Origin: Aphrophora alni
Lineage: Eukaryota > Arthropoda > Insecta > Hemiptera > Aphrophoridae
Length of the DNA: 64,000 bases
Direction: 5' to 3'
NCBI GenBank assembly: GCA_963513935.1
Contig: OY740768.1
Location: 70,798,877-70,862,876 of the forward strand
The notes below the pieces were generated by a model that was given only the letters and a program-made list of their open reading frames with translations, ran no database searches and was not told the DNA's origin. Positions 11,984 to 29,275 of the stretch are shown piece by piece. Each line of letters begins with the position of its first letter. Positions within the stretch are counted from its first letter, which is position 1. The position numbers and the translations under genes were made by a program.

Positions 11984-14900
11984 CCGACTGTTACATACAA
12001 AGTGGGTTAAAAGAATGATAACGGCTTAATATCTCGTGTATAAAAGGAAGATGTGACTGAGAAACTTACTCCATTTAAAAATACCATTTTATTATGATTT
12101 CAAAAATTTGGTCCTCCATATTGGATCCGCCATTTTAAATTTAACTTTATTTTTTAATGGTGAGGTGGTCACGTGATACATCATTTTAACGTAGAATTTT
12201 AAGACAATATCAATAGTGAAAACGGTCGTCCATTAAATAAATGGGAAACATCTTGACAAGGCCGTATTCTTTCACCTTATCCGCGCATCATTAACAAAGT
12301 TATCCTTTCTGTTTTATTTAACGGAGCCATTAAGTACGATTTAAAAAACACTCACTAATTTTGGTTTATCTTTAATAATAAAGATTGTCACCTAATACAA
12401 AATATCACTAATAATTTCATCAACACATACCTCATAGTTTCATAACATTAAATTCAGTTCAAACATTGCGGTAACCATATATTTTTGATTTAGTATGGAC
12501 TAAAATTCGGGTATTTTGAATATTATTTCTGTACTTGTACATTTACACATTTGTATCAAGATGGGTCATAAAAATAAAAGCATAAAATAGATTTAAGGTT
12601 CCCGATTCCAAAAAAACAATAAAACAAATGACCGATTCTCGGGTTATTGGTCTGACACCCTTAAACGGATGCCAGACCCTCTAGCGGGTCGATTTTCATG
12701 CATGGCTTAGTTCACCAACTATAAAACACGTATTTTGCAATTCAACATTACGCCCACTTGGAATAGTCTTATCGCAATAAATAAAATCCCGTTGAGAAAG
12801 TAATGTTCCGTAGATGCATAATCATGCAAAAAAAAATACCACAAAAGTTACAAATAATATTACTAAAATTGGTGAAGTTCGCATATTTTTGATGCGTAAA
12901 ATCGTAAATTTCAACTCAGCGCCTTTTCGTAAACGCGACGCCATTTTTCCCGATTTGATTACAAATCTATATTTCTGTCAAACGGGTTGACCAAAACACT
13001 GTTCTATAGATCACATCTTTTTCTTTCTAACCGTAGATTACAAATTTTTCTGCGTCTCATAGATCCAGAGATATTTCTACTAGACCATAGAAGAAACTTG
13101 ACAGGACGAAATTCATTTGGCATTCGGTGCAGTTTACGAAATGACGTAATTCATATTTCTATGTCAGAAAAACGTGTTCGTTCTTTACACTATGTTGTAG
13201 AGGAAATTTCATTCTATAAGTTGGTACCACTTGATATAGGCATTACTGTACTTAGTTAGGTTTTGTTTTGATCTCGGAACATACGCAATGGTGCGATGTA
13301 AACACTGTAACAAATGACGTAGCGCATATTGTTTTGGGATTAGATATTTGTTATTTTGAAGGTTTGTGTATACAAATTGTATATAAATTTTGTATACAAG
13401 TTAAAATATATGTGTTTTTATTTCTAAAGTTTATGTTTTTAGTGAATTTCTAGTTTGTGAACGGTTTAACCTAAAAGGTAAATTTTAATCTAGGCTATAA
13501 CCAAATTTTCTTATATAGAGTGTTTTATTTGATTATACAAGTGAATATGTGTGTTATTCTTTGTAAAGTATGTTGTTTTAGTGAAATCTAATGATTTTGT
13601 CTTAGGCCTATCTTTAGAAAGTTACTAATTACGTCTAAATTGTCGAGGTGTCAAAACCTAACCTCAACCGTCAACGTTTTAGGGAAAATCGTTATTTTTA
13701 TTTCGAAAATGTAACAAATTATTATTCCCCCCCCCTAAATATTCACAAATATATTACAAATCTCTAGTAATCGTTGTAAAATTTCCGAAAAATCTATTAG
13801 TATGTTATTGATTACCATTTCTGTGAAATTTCTGCTTCGTTACTCTTCGATTTTTTGGTATTTGACCAAAAAACTCCAAATGTTTTACATCTAACATTTT
13901 TTTTTCACTACACAGCTAAATTCTATGCACCTTTCTGAATATAATTACACATAGAAGTTGTGTAAAATATATATTACTATTTCTAGTGAATTTTTGAAAA
14001 TAAAATGATGAAACTAACATTTTTCGTAAAATATTTTTTAAATTTTGAAAATGTAACAATATATTTTTCTAAATATATTCAAAAATATTACACAAAACTA
14101 TTGTATATCTTAGAAAAAGGTGGTAAGCTTTTGATTTTGGATGATAGAAATATTTCTGAAAAATGATAACATCATTTTTTGACATGTAACATACTTACTC
14201 CAAAACCGTTTCAAAAAATTTGTTTTATTACATAGATGAATTCTATGCTTCTTTCTGAGAAAAATAATGTCTTATAAGTTTGGTTTTGTATAAAAATAAT
14301 ATTTTTTATTATTTTTTTAAAAAACGAAAAAAAATAACATTGCCGCTTCTAGGGTTTTAACGAGTAATGGTAAAAAAAAAAACAACAAAAAAAACATCAC
14401 CTTAACCGTTGTCATTAACATTTTTGTATCATATTACAAAAGTGTATTATATTTCTTAGAATGTGAATTTTTTTGCGCTTTTGGTATGGATAATTGTGAA
14501 AGTTCATGTATCATTGATATGTTTTTAATTAAAGAGAATTTTTTTTTTTTTAAAGCTCAAGGAAATTCCTAAAAATTTATATTTACTACAACAGTGTTCA
14601 GTGGCGTTTTAAAATCCATTCCGATTTTTATATATTAGCCACAATTTATACCCAAATTATTTTTTTTGAATACATTTCTTGTATATTCAAATATACAAAA
14701 GTGTTTTAATTATGTGTACTAGTTGTGATGCAATAAATATGAGACATTTCCATTCATTTTATTTGTAAACGAAGTTTAATTTATAAACTGTATCAACTTT
14801 ATAAATTGTAATTTAATTTCTGTAAATATTGTTTTTGTAAATAAAAAGTAAAAAACAAAGAAATTAAAAAAAAACCAATATCAGCTGATTTAATTGTTAA

Positions 14901-15477
14901 AATTATCAGCTGAAAATTAAACATTGCTAATAATTTCTTTTCTTTATCAGAAAATTGATTTGTTTACTTATTGTGTTGATACTTATGCTTTAATTATTGA
15001 TTTCTTCACTTATTATTATTTATTGATTTATTTTTATTAAGAAGTTAATTTATTACCTTATGTTTTGATTGTTTAAAATTATTAATTTTAATGAACATTA
15101 AAATTGATAGGTAAGAAGTTTAATGCACTTTATTTTATTTTTTCTTTAAATGAAATGTTTAAATGCAAATAAACGGTTTGATATATGGATGGATGTGGTC
15201 AACATTGATTTTATCTTAAAATTCTACATCAAAATGATGTATCACATGACCACCTTCCCTCTTAAAAAATAAAATAAAATAAAATTCAAATTGGCGGATC
15301 TAAGATTGCGGACCAAATTTTTGAAATCATAATAAAATTGTATATTTAAAAAAATAGAGTAGGCTAGGTTAACTTAGGGCGTAGGGAGTAGATTACTCAA
15401 TCACATCTACCTTCAAGTTTCTCTTATATACGAGATATTAAGGAATTCTCATACTTGTCACCCACTCTGTATATAAC
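11984..15477. mobile_element. Foldback element with long inverted arms
   Basis: A left arm of about 235 bp (11984-12218) matches the right arm (15200-15477) in inverted orientation. Shared landmarks are AAAATGATGTATCAC next to GACCACCT, CCAAATTTTTGAAATCATAA, and an ACGAGATATTAAG block. The outer ends read GTTACATACAAAGTGGGT and its relative GTTATATACAGAGTGGGT. The right arm has an extra insert of about 40 bp. The 3 kb interior is AT-rich and contains only short frames resembling no transposase. It is probably a non-autonomous terminal-inverted-repeat transposon; its superfamily is unknown. Confidence 0.65.
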
Positions 15478-15587
15478 TACATATGCGTTTAAACACGTTT
15501 TGTGGGGGTTTCGCTATAAACTATTATTTTTGTATGACAGTATATATCTTATTAAGAGGTTTAATAGTTTATTTATCTTTATGAAAA

Positions 15588-15700
15588 CTAATATACGTTG
15601 TTTCGAGAGTATAAATCAACTCTTATTATCAAGTGTTAAACCAAATGCATAAAAGTGAACACTTAATAACGAGATTTGATTTATAGTATCGAGAATTAGT
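15588..15700. mobile_element. Palindrome with hammerhead-like arms (CTTGATAA family)
   Basis: Two inverted arms (15588-15637 and 15659-15700) share CTAAT...CGA...ACTATAAATCAA...TAAGTGTT with mutations. Read on the minus strand, the left arm shows TTGATAA, then a hairpin formed by AAGAGT and ACTCTC, then GAAAC. This is the order of a hammerhead core, stem II and GAAA, but with U at C3 and A at G8. It is the same family as 34100-34147. It is probably a decayed remnant of a Penelope-like terminal repeat. Confidence 0.45.
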
Positions 15701-16591
15701 TTTATTGTACACAAATGATGGTACAAGTTCGATATAATCATATTAATAATCACCATTATCAAAAGCAAAAATAAAATAAAATACAGAGTGGTATCCATCT
15801 GTTAGGCAGAATTATTGTTAAATGTAGTAAATGTAAATTTATCATGGTGTAAAACTTTATGGCTTACATTTTGAATGTGTATACGTTCCATAAAATAAAC
15901 TATTACATGTGTCATTTGGAAATGTTTCAAAAATATCAAATAGTGTATGAAATTCTACATAATCTTTCTACAGTACGAATATAAATCACAACGAGCCGAT
16001 TTGATTGAACTTGATAAGTATTTGATAATTATCCAACTTCCGTAAGTGTAAACAAATGATGAAATCAGTCAATATATTTTCAATTGTAGGAATTTAGTAT
16101 ATAAGGTTTAACCCTATACACTAAATTGCATCAATAAAAAAAAAATCATTATTGATCTACAACTTCCAAATTTAGTCTCATAGGTGAATTATTGAGATGT
16201 TCAATGTGTGAATAAAATACTGTCGTATTTTTGAATGTACGTATTGGAGCATGTATTCACGAATTACGGTAGGTTAGGGTAGAACGTATGATTACATTAA
16301 AGTACGGTACCGGTACTTCATTTTACGAGAGAATAAACTGTTACCAGAAAAGAAAAGTAATATGAACATTTTTTATCTGAAATAAAATAATGTATCATGT
16401 TAAACAAATTTTTCACCTCGACAAGTATGACATGTTTGAAAAACAAAAAAATTATCAACTTGATATAAATTAGTAATTTTTACTAGTAATGTTGCTTGTC
16501 AAATATATTATTTTGTATAATCGATTCCTGGTAGCCAATTCGATGATATGACATAGAAATAACATCGAGGAATGAAGTTAGTGTGACTTAC

Positions 16592-16757
16592 TTTTTAACT
16601 TTTTGACAGCAACAGACATGACTCCAGGAACTCCAGCGATAGCTTCAGCTTCCGCCAAAAAAACCCTTCCAAAAGCACCTTTTCCAATTTCTTTACCGAA
16701 TGTCAGTCTACTGTATCCTATCTCATATGAATCTGCCTCCCCTTTAGCTCTGGCATC
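16592..16757 (-). CDS. RTK exon: kinase N-lobe, glycine loop and VAVK
   Basis: It begins DARAKGEADSYEIGYSRLTF, followed by GKEIGKGAFGRVFLAEAEAI (glycine-rich loop GxGxFGxV) and AGVPGVMSVAVKKLK, whose VAVK lysine binds ATP phosphates. The exon starts at a codon boundary after CCGTACAG and ends with one base before GTAAGT. Both phases agree with neighbouring exons. This marks the start of the catalytic domain and makes the kinase look active. Confidence 0.94.
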
Positions 16758-17217
16758 CTGTACGGAATTATATTAATTAAAAATATGTTTTTTTTCAGAG
16801 GATAATGGAAATACTAATGTACAATATAAAACATTGAAATATAATGTTACAATAATATAATGTAGATATCTTAAAATGTTAAATAAACCAACAACTTAAC
16901 AATTCAATTCACTATGAAAGTTACAATTAATTAACAACGAATTAATACTTAGAGTAATTCAAGACCTAAAGGTGGGGATTTTATTTAGTTATTTAAATTC
17001 AACTGTGACAAGTAGTAGGAAATCCATATTCTAACTAGCGCTTATGTTAAAAGTTATTGTTATATTTAATGTTAATTTATTATTAAAAGTGATTAATATT
17101 TTTCTTTATAATGAAACCTAATTTATTCAAAGAAGTTGTAGTTGGCCGTTTGTAAATCAATAATGACACAAAATATTTATTCTGAATTGTTTCAAAAGTG
17201 TTGCACAATGCACTTAC
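16758..17217. other. Intron, nothing recognised
   Basis: Short AT-rich intron between the juxtamembrane exon and the glycine-loop exon. No features were seen apart from splice sites. Confidence 0.6.
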
Positions 17218-17290
17218 CTCAATTTCCTTTTCTACATATAGGAGGTTCCTCTCCTGGTGTGAAGGAAAGCTGCTCTTGGATGTTCTGTTA
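17218..17290 (-). CDS. RTK exon: cytoplasmic juxtamembrane linker
   Basis: A 73-nt exon reading NRTSKSSFPSHQERNLLYVE followed by KEIE, after one base that completes a serine. The acceptor is CGTTTTAG and the donor is GAG|GTAAGT. NLLYVE is a plausible juxtamembrane phosphotyrosine segment of the kind that regulates many receptor kinases; that role is inferred. The frame runs directly into the glycine-loop exon. Confidence 0.88.
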
Positions 17291-23631
<6,341 letters not shown>

Positions 23632-23813
23632 CTTGTAATACTTATAGGTTTATAGGTCCCTTTGAAGTGATTATGATGAATAGCGGTCATCCCAATATCA
23701 TTGTGAATATTCCTCTTCTTCATCCAGGATATCAGACGTTGCCCCAGGATACATATAGCGACACACATGGCCAGAAGGAAAGACGCGCTGGGGAGCATCA
23801 CCATCCAAAACAT
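23632..23813 (-). CDS. RTK exon: transmembrane helix
   Basis: It reads MFWMVMLPSASFLLAMCVAI then CILGQRLISWMKKRN. Residues 3-23 form one hydrophobic segment followed by Arg/Lys, the usual type I stop-transfer arrangement. The remainder is a His/Asn-rich cytoplasmic stretch (NIHNDIGMTAIHHNHFKGTY) ending in KPISIT. The acceptor is GCTTACAG with a codon-boundary start; the donor AAG|GTAACA leaves two bases that join the next exon as serine. Flanking exons put FN3-like sequence before it and the kinase after it, which fixes the topology. Confidence 0.92.
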
Positions 23814-24073
23814 CTGTAAGCATATTAAATGGAACTTAATAGTTAAGTCAAGGTAGAGTACTGTATATCCAATGGAAAGAAATCTTTTATCTGACACTAA
23901 AACTACTTGTTCACTTCATAAATTCATAATGAGAAACATTTCATTTAAACGAAAATCTCACCCCTCATTTTTAATATTTACAAATTGAAGATCCTTGTAT
24001 AAGGTCATATCTTTGTTTATAAATAATTGATTCAAATTTTTAAACACGTTATTTTTAACAGTTTTATAGAATA

Positions 24074-24102
24074 CTAGCTGACATACCCGTGCTTCGCTAC
24101 GG
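24074..24102 (-). other. Helitron 3' terminus with hairpin
   Basis: The minus strand forms a 16-nt palindrome (24102-24087; CCGT/ACGG outer stem, GC/GC inner stem, GAA loop, one bulged A). It is followed by nine bases and terminal CTAG. This is the typical Helitron 3' termination signal. Confidence 0.85.
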
Positions 24103-24254
24103 AATACTACATTATCTATTTAATTCAATTAAAATCTTAATACAATACCTTTTGTATGTTTACTTTTTTTAATCTTTAAAGTGTATGGCTCTTAGCGTTA
24201 CCCGAGAAACACCACAGGGAGGTGGCCATACGTCGTTTCTCATGTCAAGTCCGG

Positions 24255-24690
24255 GTCAGGGAGTTTTCAATATTAGGCAGATCCCCTAGCCTACTGCCGT
24301 AAACATTAAGTTGGGAGTTTTAATTATTAGGCAGGTACCCTTGCCTACTGCCTTCAACATCAAGTTGGGGAGTTTTAATTATTAGACAGGTCCCCTTGCC
24401 TACTGCCGTCAACACCAAGTTGGGGAGTTTTAATTATTAGGCAGGTCCCCGTGCCTACTGCCGTCAACATCAAGTTGGGAGGTTTTAATTATTAGGCAGG
24501 TCCCCGTGCCTACTGCCATCAACGTAAAGTTGGGGAGTTTGAATTATTAGGCAGGTCCCCTAGCCTACTGCTGTCGACATCAAGTTGGAGAGTTTTAATT
24601 GTTAGGCAGGTCCCCGTGCCTACTGCCGTCAACGTAAAGTTGGGGAGTTTTAGTTATTAGGCAGGTCCCCGTGCCTACTGCCGTCAGATG
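24255..24690. repeat. Minisatellite, eight 54-55 bp units each with a hairpin
   Basis: Units begin GGGAGTTTTAATTATTAG, with GAG starts at 24261, 24315, 24370, 24425, 24479, 24535, 24590 and 24645. Each contains TAGGCA, an eight-base C-rich loop and TGCCTA, a short perfect hairpin. Where the loop side changes to TAGCCTA the TAGGC/GCCTA stem still pairs. The array lies inside the Helitron between the helicase stop and the 3' hairpin. Confidence 0.95.
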
Positions 24691-24738
24691 GAAATGGTAA
24701 ACATTATGATCTCATCCTGAATTTGATAACTGGCCTAT

Positions 24739-26103
24739 TCACTGCAGCACTTCACGGTAAACTACATTGGAAGTTTCACCTTCCGGTTGCAAAATAAATA
24801 AATTTTCATGTGAGCTGACTCTGGAGCAGGCGACATACAATTGGCCGTGGGAGAAACAATCATTCCGCAAATCAACACCAGCTATCTTCAAAGTCTGACC
24901 TTGGGATTTACTGATTGTCATAGCAAAACATACTTTGACAGGAAATTGTAGACGTTTGAATTCAAAGTGGTAATCCGATGGAATCAAAGGGATTCGCGGA
25001 ATGAAGACAGTTTCCCCCTGGCCTACACCATTGATGATTGTGGCTTCGATCACATGCTTATGGAGAGTCTTAACTTGGAGTCTGGTGCCATTGCACAGTT
25101 TTGGAGGATTGATGTTTCGAATCAGCATGATAGGTACTCCCACCTTGAGGCGGAGGCTGTGAGGAGGAATCCCTGGTGGGTTTAGTGTGTGGAGGAACTC
25201 TACAGGGTAGTTGACTGTTTCCTCTAACTCAACAACACAATCAACTGATTCATACTTCATCTCCTCTAATGGTAGCAGCTCTAAGAGAAAGTTGTTAATA
25301 TTTGTTGCTGACTCATTTGTTGGTGTAAGTATTGCCCTTTGTTTTAACCAAGATGGATCAATGATGCTCATACTTTTCAAATTAGGATAAATGTGCTCAG
25401 TGAAGGATTCTATTTGGCTATCAATAGTGCAGAGATTGTGTGGAAGTTTGACTTTACCATCGTTTTCCTTTAATTGACCATTTCCTATTTGTAGAAGAAG
25501 ATTTGAAAATTGTTCAATCTCTGAATGACCCATCAACTGTACCCTCATATTAACATTCAAATGTAGAGTTTTTACTCTTGGCCATAAGTACGATGACTTA
25601 AGACATGCCTTCACCTCATCGGCGCGAGTTCCTCTTGGAACGATAGGCAAGGTCTGTCTAAAGTCTCCTGCTAAAAGTACAGTCACTCCACCCATCAAGT
25701 TGTTGTTATTTCTTAAGTCCTGTAAGGTTCTATGAAGTGCCTCCAACCCTCCCTTGTGTGCCATGGTAATCTCATCCCACACAATCAACTTACAAAGCCT
25801 CAAAACATGGGCCATGTCACTCTGTTTAGAAATATTGCAGGTTGGAGTTTCATGGCGGTTGAGGTCCAGAGGTAACTTGAAATGGAGTGCGCTGTTTTTT
25901 CCCCCAGCAAGTAAGGTAGCGGCAATTCCAGAAGAAGCGACAGCTATTGCAACATTTCTGTCTTTTCTTATTCTAGCCAACAATAAGTTAATGAGGAAGG
26001 TCTTCCCAGTGCCTCCCGGAGCGTCCAAGAAAAATAGTTGTCCAGTCTCACAGTGAATACTGGTTATCAATGTATCATATACATTCTTTTGTTCACTATT
26101 AAG
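24739..26103 (-). pseudogene. Helitron Pif1-like helicase domain
   Basis: The C-terminal part of the Helitron protein, an SF1B helicase that unwinds DNA during rolling-circle transposition. Visible motifs: LDAPGGTGKTFLINLL (Walker A), LCKLIVWDEITMAHKG (Walker B), TVLLAGDFRQTLPIVPRGTR (motif III region), LNVNMRVQ, MTISKSQGQTL (motif V) and LYVACSRVSS (motif VI). The motif set is complete and uninterrupted over about 450 residues. It is out of frame with the upstream segment because of an eight-A run near 26113-26120; one base fewer would restore KNEPKLNSEQKNVYD in frame. Called a pseudogene because the full polyprotein is broken, although this domain alone is intact. Confidence 0.92.
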
Positions 26104-26104
26104 T

Positions 26105-26434
26105 TTAGGCTCGTTTTTTTTGGACCAACTCTGATAATTCAGCTATATCATGGGAAACCTCCCTCATTAACTCACGGTTGACTGAGTCAACAGTTTCGTT
26201 GCGAGAAGGAGTAGGCAGGCCATACTGGAGTAGGTGGTGGCCAGATATAGCAAAAACCATATCCTCCAATAGAACCAAGGTTTTGTTATACACCACAGCC
26301 ACATCAGGCAGCACTCCCTCTTGAAGCTCCTTCTGAAGGTTCATGGCTACATCCTCCGACATGCTTTCTTTGTAGTTTTCCCAAAGTTTGAGGGCATCAT
26401 CAACTTGACAGAACACTAACATCACTGAAAACAA
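26105..26434 (-). pseudogene. Helitron linker between Rep and helicase, part 2
   Basis: It reads FSVMLVFCQVDDALKLWENY with downstream VVYNKTLVLLEDMVFAISGH, the segment that normally precedes the helicase in Helitron proteins (AI/VMLVFC..., LWE.YK..). It overlaps the preceding segment in another frame. Compared with related proteins as I know them, roughly 15-20 residues between LGLFEN and RELF are absent, so a small deletion probably caused the frameshift. It ends at TAA right after the A-run. Confidence 0.8.
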
Positions 26435-26883
26435 TTCTCGAATAATCCCAATGCTCTGCAGGCTGATTTAAAAGAGGGGTGAACTACTCCATCAACCATT
26501 TTCAGATCACTGAAGCATGTGGGTCCTCGAACCTCATGGAGTAAAATACGGAGATAGTAGCACTCTCCATTCAAAGGGTGCACAGTGTAAACCCTACCTA
26601 AAACATCGTCCTCTTTTACTCCAGAGTGTCCGGGAACGTTCTTACTCTGCTTTCTTCTGGAAAACTTGTTATTCTTCCATACATAGAAGGCTGGAACTTC
26701 ACTGTACAATAGTGTCCGAGCAAAAGAGTCTAATTTACAGAGATTAAAAAATGCCAATAAAGTTGTCTTAGGTGGATTTTTGGCCTTATCTCCAATGTTG
26801 TCCGGGCTAAAGTACTCTCTTTGGCCGTTTTCTAGGTGGACTGAAAGATGCATGACAGGTGGATACCTTTCATGGATCGGGAA
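26422..26883 (-). pseudogene. Helitron linker between Rep and helicase, part 1
   Basis: It continues the Rep frame directly after a TGA: FPIHERYPPVMHLSVHLENG, then FYVWKNNKFSRRKQ and VYTVHPLNGECYYLRILLHE. The last is the 'YYLR.LL..V.GP.SF..L' block typical of eukaryotic Helitron and Pif1-like proteins. The TGA (26884-26886) interrupts WRIF-FPIHE, normally continuous in the family, so it is a point nonsense mutation and not a gene end. Confidence 0.85.
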
Positions 26884-28890
26884 TCAGAATATCCGCCAAA
26901 CAGCCTCTGAACTACTGATGTAGCGACCCGACTCGTACCGTGTAACCTCATCAAACTCGTTCTGTAGACCAAACGCTGCCTGATCACTGCCCTTGTTTAC
27001 GTACTTACATATATATTTTATAGATTTTATGGAGTTACATATTTCAACGTTGATGTGAGCCTCAAAGGTGCGTGACAGAACAGGGTTGTACGGCACTACC
27101 CACCTGTTATCCAAGTCAACGTCTTTCACCTTCACTGTAAATCCCCCGTCAGTGGGAGAGCGCCTGCGATACAGTGGGTAACCGTCTTCAGCAGTCCGCG
27201 TTTCCTTGGTGAGAGGGCGAGGGTATCGCTTGCTGCAAGAGCCGTTCACCATACACGGAGAATTTCTGTTGAGGTTTCCACAGGGGCCATGTACCATGGC
27301 TGACTTCACTATTTCATGCAGTGTGGGATCTAGAGTAGGGTCCGGTATTTCAGCGCTAATGACATTATCAATTTGGCTGGGTGTAATGTTATTGGTAAGC
27401 CACAGTAGGATGTGAACGTGAGGCAGCCCACGCTTCTGCCATTCTACTGTATACATGTAACACCTAGTTGGCCCGAAAATACAGCCTTTTCGAAGTAACT
27501 GGACAATTAGTTTTACTTTTATATGAAACACTCGCGCTATTACGTCGTGCCTAGAATGAGGAGCCTGTCCAACGTGTAACTGTTCCTGTATTTCAGACCA
27601 CTTAGGGTTACATGTAAAGGTGATAAATAAATCAGGTCTTCCGTAATGGCGCACGTAAGTCATAGCGTCTTGTGTCCTCTCGTGCATGTAGCGAGGCCCC
27701 CCGGTAAAACTAAAAGGTAAGACCACTAATTTCCCTAGCTCTGACACTTGCCCATCACGTTTATCGACTGCATCTCGCAGATGCACATACTCCTCAACTC
27801 GTAATTTACTCTGGTTATGTCTCAAGAAGTTCAATCGTTCAGTTTCAATTTTAGCAAACATATCAGTTAAAAACGGATTTAAGAGACTGCGATAACGTAA
27901 AATTAGGTTTTCTTTATCTTCTCTTTCCATAAGTATAAATGCATAGAAAGTGGAAGCCGATACAGTTTTCTTCAAAGCAACTTTGGTGGTCGGATCAAGC
28001 TGAGGTATGTTAACGGAGTAACCATCTTCCCCACGGCAGAATATGAGTGGATACTGTAACGCATCGTAAGCACGGTGAGTCTCACTTATGCGCACCAGTC
28101 GTGTATCTCGGCTGTGGAGTATGATGTCTCGCTTTTCAAACATTTGACCTACGATCACCAAAGCCACTTCTTTTGTTGCGGGTTTGTTGTACCGACCTCT
28201 ATGTGCACCTGCGGGTTTTCTGTCAGCTGTTATTACCACCTGAAACCCTTCGTTTTTTGGTGCAATCTCCATCGCCATTTTAAAGTCCCTAATGTATGGA
28301 TTTGTCTCATGTAATATTTTCTGGAGTTCGCTCACTAACGACGGTTTTACAGAAGGTGCATTATTGCACCGTAGCTGACACTCTTTATCCTCATCACCAA
28401 CAAAGTATATTTGTAAAAATGCTGGCTCCCGCTCTGAAGAAGGTAAAAGACTCCCGATTAGATGATACACCTGCCCCTGAACTTTAAAGGTTGGCATAAA
28501 GTTGCCTTCTTTAATCTCTTTTCCTCCAAAGGAAGTCATTTGAAAGCAGTTATTGTACTGCCTGATGTTTGAGAGAAAGTGTTCAGAAAGAGGGTGATTG
28601 TTTGTCAGAAGAGCTTGTAGGAGCTCTGGCATTGGCTGAGGAGAGGGCAGATGGACTTTTCCGTTAGCACAGCACAGACCAGGACTTTCATCTTTCCATT
28701 TTCTAGCTTTACACCACTTACATGTTGTCATGCAACCTAAGGCAACAGTCTTATCTTTGTTGTAATCAGTATCGCTATTGTATTTGAATCCCGACATTGA
28801 TTTAACAGACCATGGCAACAAATTTATTTCACTTCTCTTGACACTGTATTTTTTTACCGCACTTATGTTTACCTCGGGATTTTTCTCACT
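26884..28890 (-). pseudogene. Helitron Rep (HUH endonuclease) region
   Basis: Helitron-like N domain and replication initiator. In order: a Cys-rich N-terminal zinc-finger-like patch (CKWCKARKW...GLCC), RYMHERTQDAMTYVRHYGRP, LFITFTCNPKWSEIQEQL, the HUH motif RGLPHVHILLWL, and YICKYVNKGSD, which carries the two tyrosines spaced Y-x3-Y that nick DNA. All catalytic motifs are intact. The upstream part is in frame with the OTU segment and is separated from it only by the TAA at 28891-28893. It ends at TGA inside EAVWRIF. Confidence 0.93.
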
Positions 28891-29275
28891 TTATCTTTTT
28901 ACAGCCGCCTGATTTATTGTAGGATTTTTCTCATTGTATTTTTTTACAGCCGCCTGATGTATTGTAGGATTTTTCTCACTGTATTTTTTTACAGCCAACT
29001 GATGTATTGTAGGATTTTTCTCACTGTATTTTTTTACAGCCGCCTGATGTATTGTAGGATTTTTCTCACTGTATTTTTTTACAGCCGCCTGATGTATTGT
29101 AGGATTTTTCTCACTGTATTTTTTTACAGCCGCCTGATGTATTGTAGGATTTTTCTCACTGTATTTTTTTACAGCCGCCTGATGTATTGCAGGATTTTTC
29201 TCACTGTATTTTTTTACGGATGCGCGATTGACTTCAGGATTGTTCTCACTATATTTATTTACTGCTTGCCTGTGA
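28800..29275 (-). repeat. 45-bp coding tandem repeat (15-residue units)
   Basis: About nine or ten units encode variants of KKYSEKNPTIHQAAV. The central units are almost identical in DNA; the outer ones (NKYSENNPEVNRASV at the start, KKYSVKRSEIN at the end) are more diverged. This is the usual picture of an expanding minisatellite with young centre and old edges. The array continues in frame across the TAA at 28891-28893, where a tyrosine codon has become a stop. Confidence 0.95.

Larger units (their letters stand above)
10748..16591. other. Long intron with a 3.5 kb foldback element
   Basis: Between the G-loop and αC exons. Most of it is the inverted-repeat element at 11.98-15.48 kb, followed by a hammerhead-like palindrome at 15.59-15.70 kb. 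The rest (10.75-11.98 and 15.70-16.59 kb) is AT-rich without recognised features. Confidence 0.6.

Noticed and set aside
12987..13453. Two plus-strand open frames of 90 and 61 codons inside the 3.5 kb foldback element
   Set aside because: No transposase motifs (DDE or other), biased composition and no start context; treated as chance.
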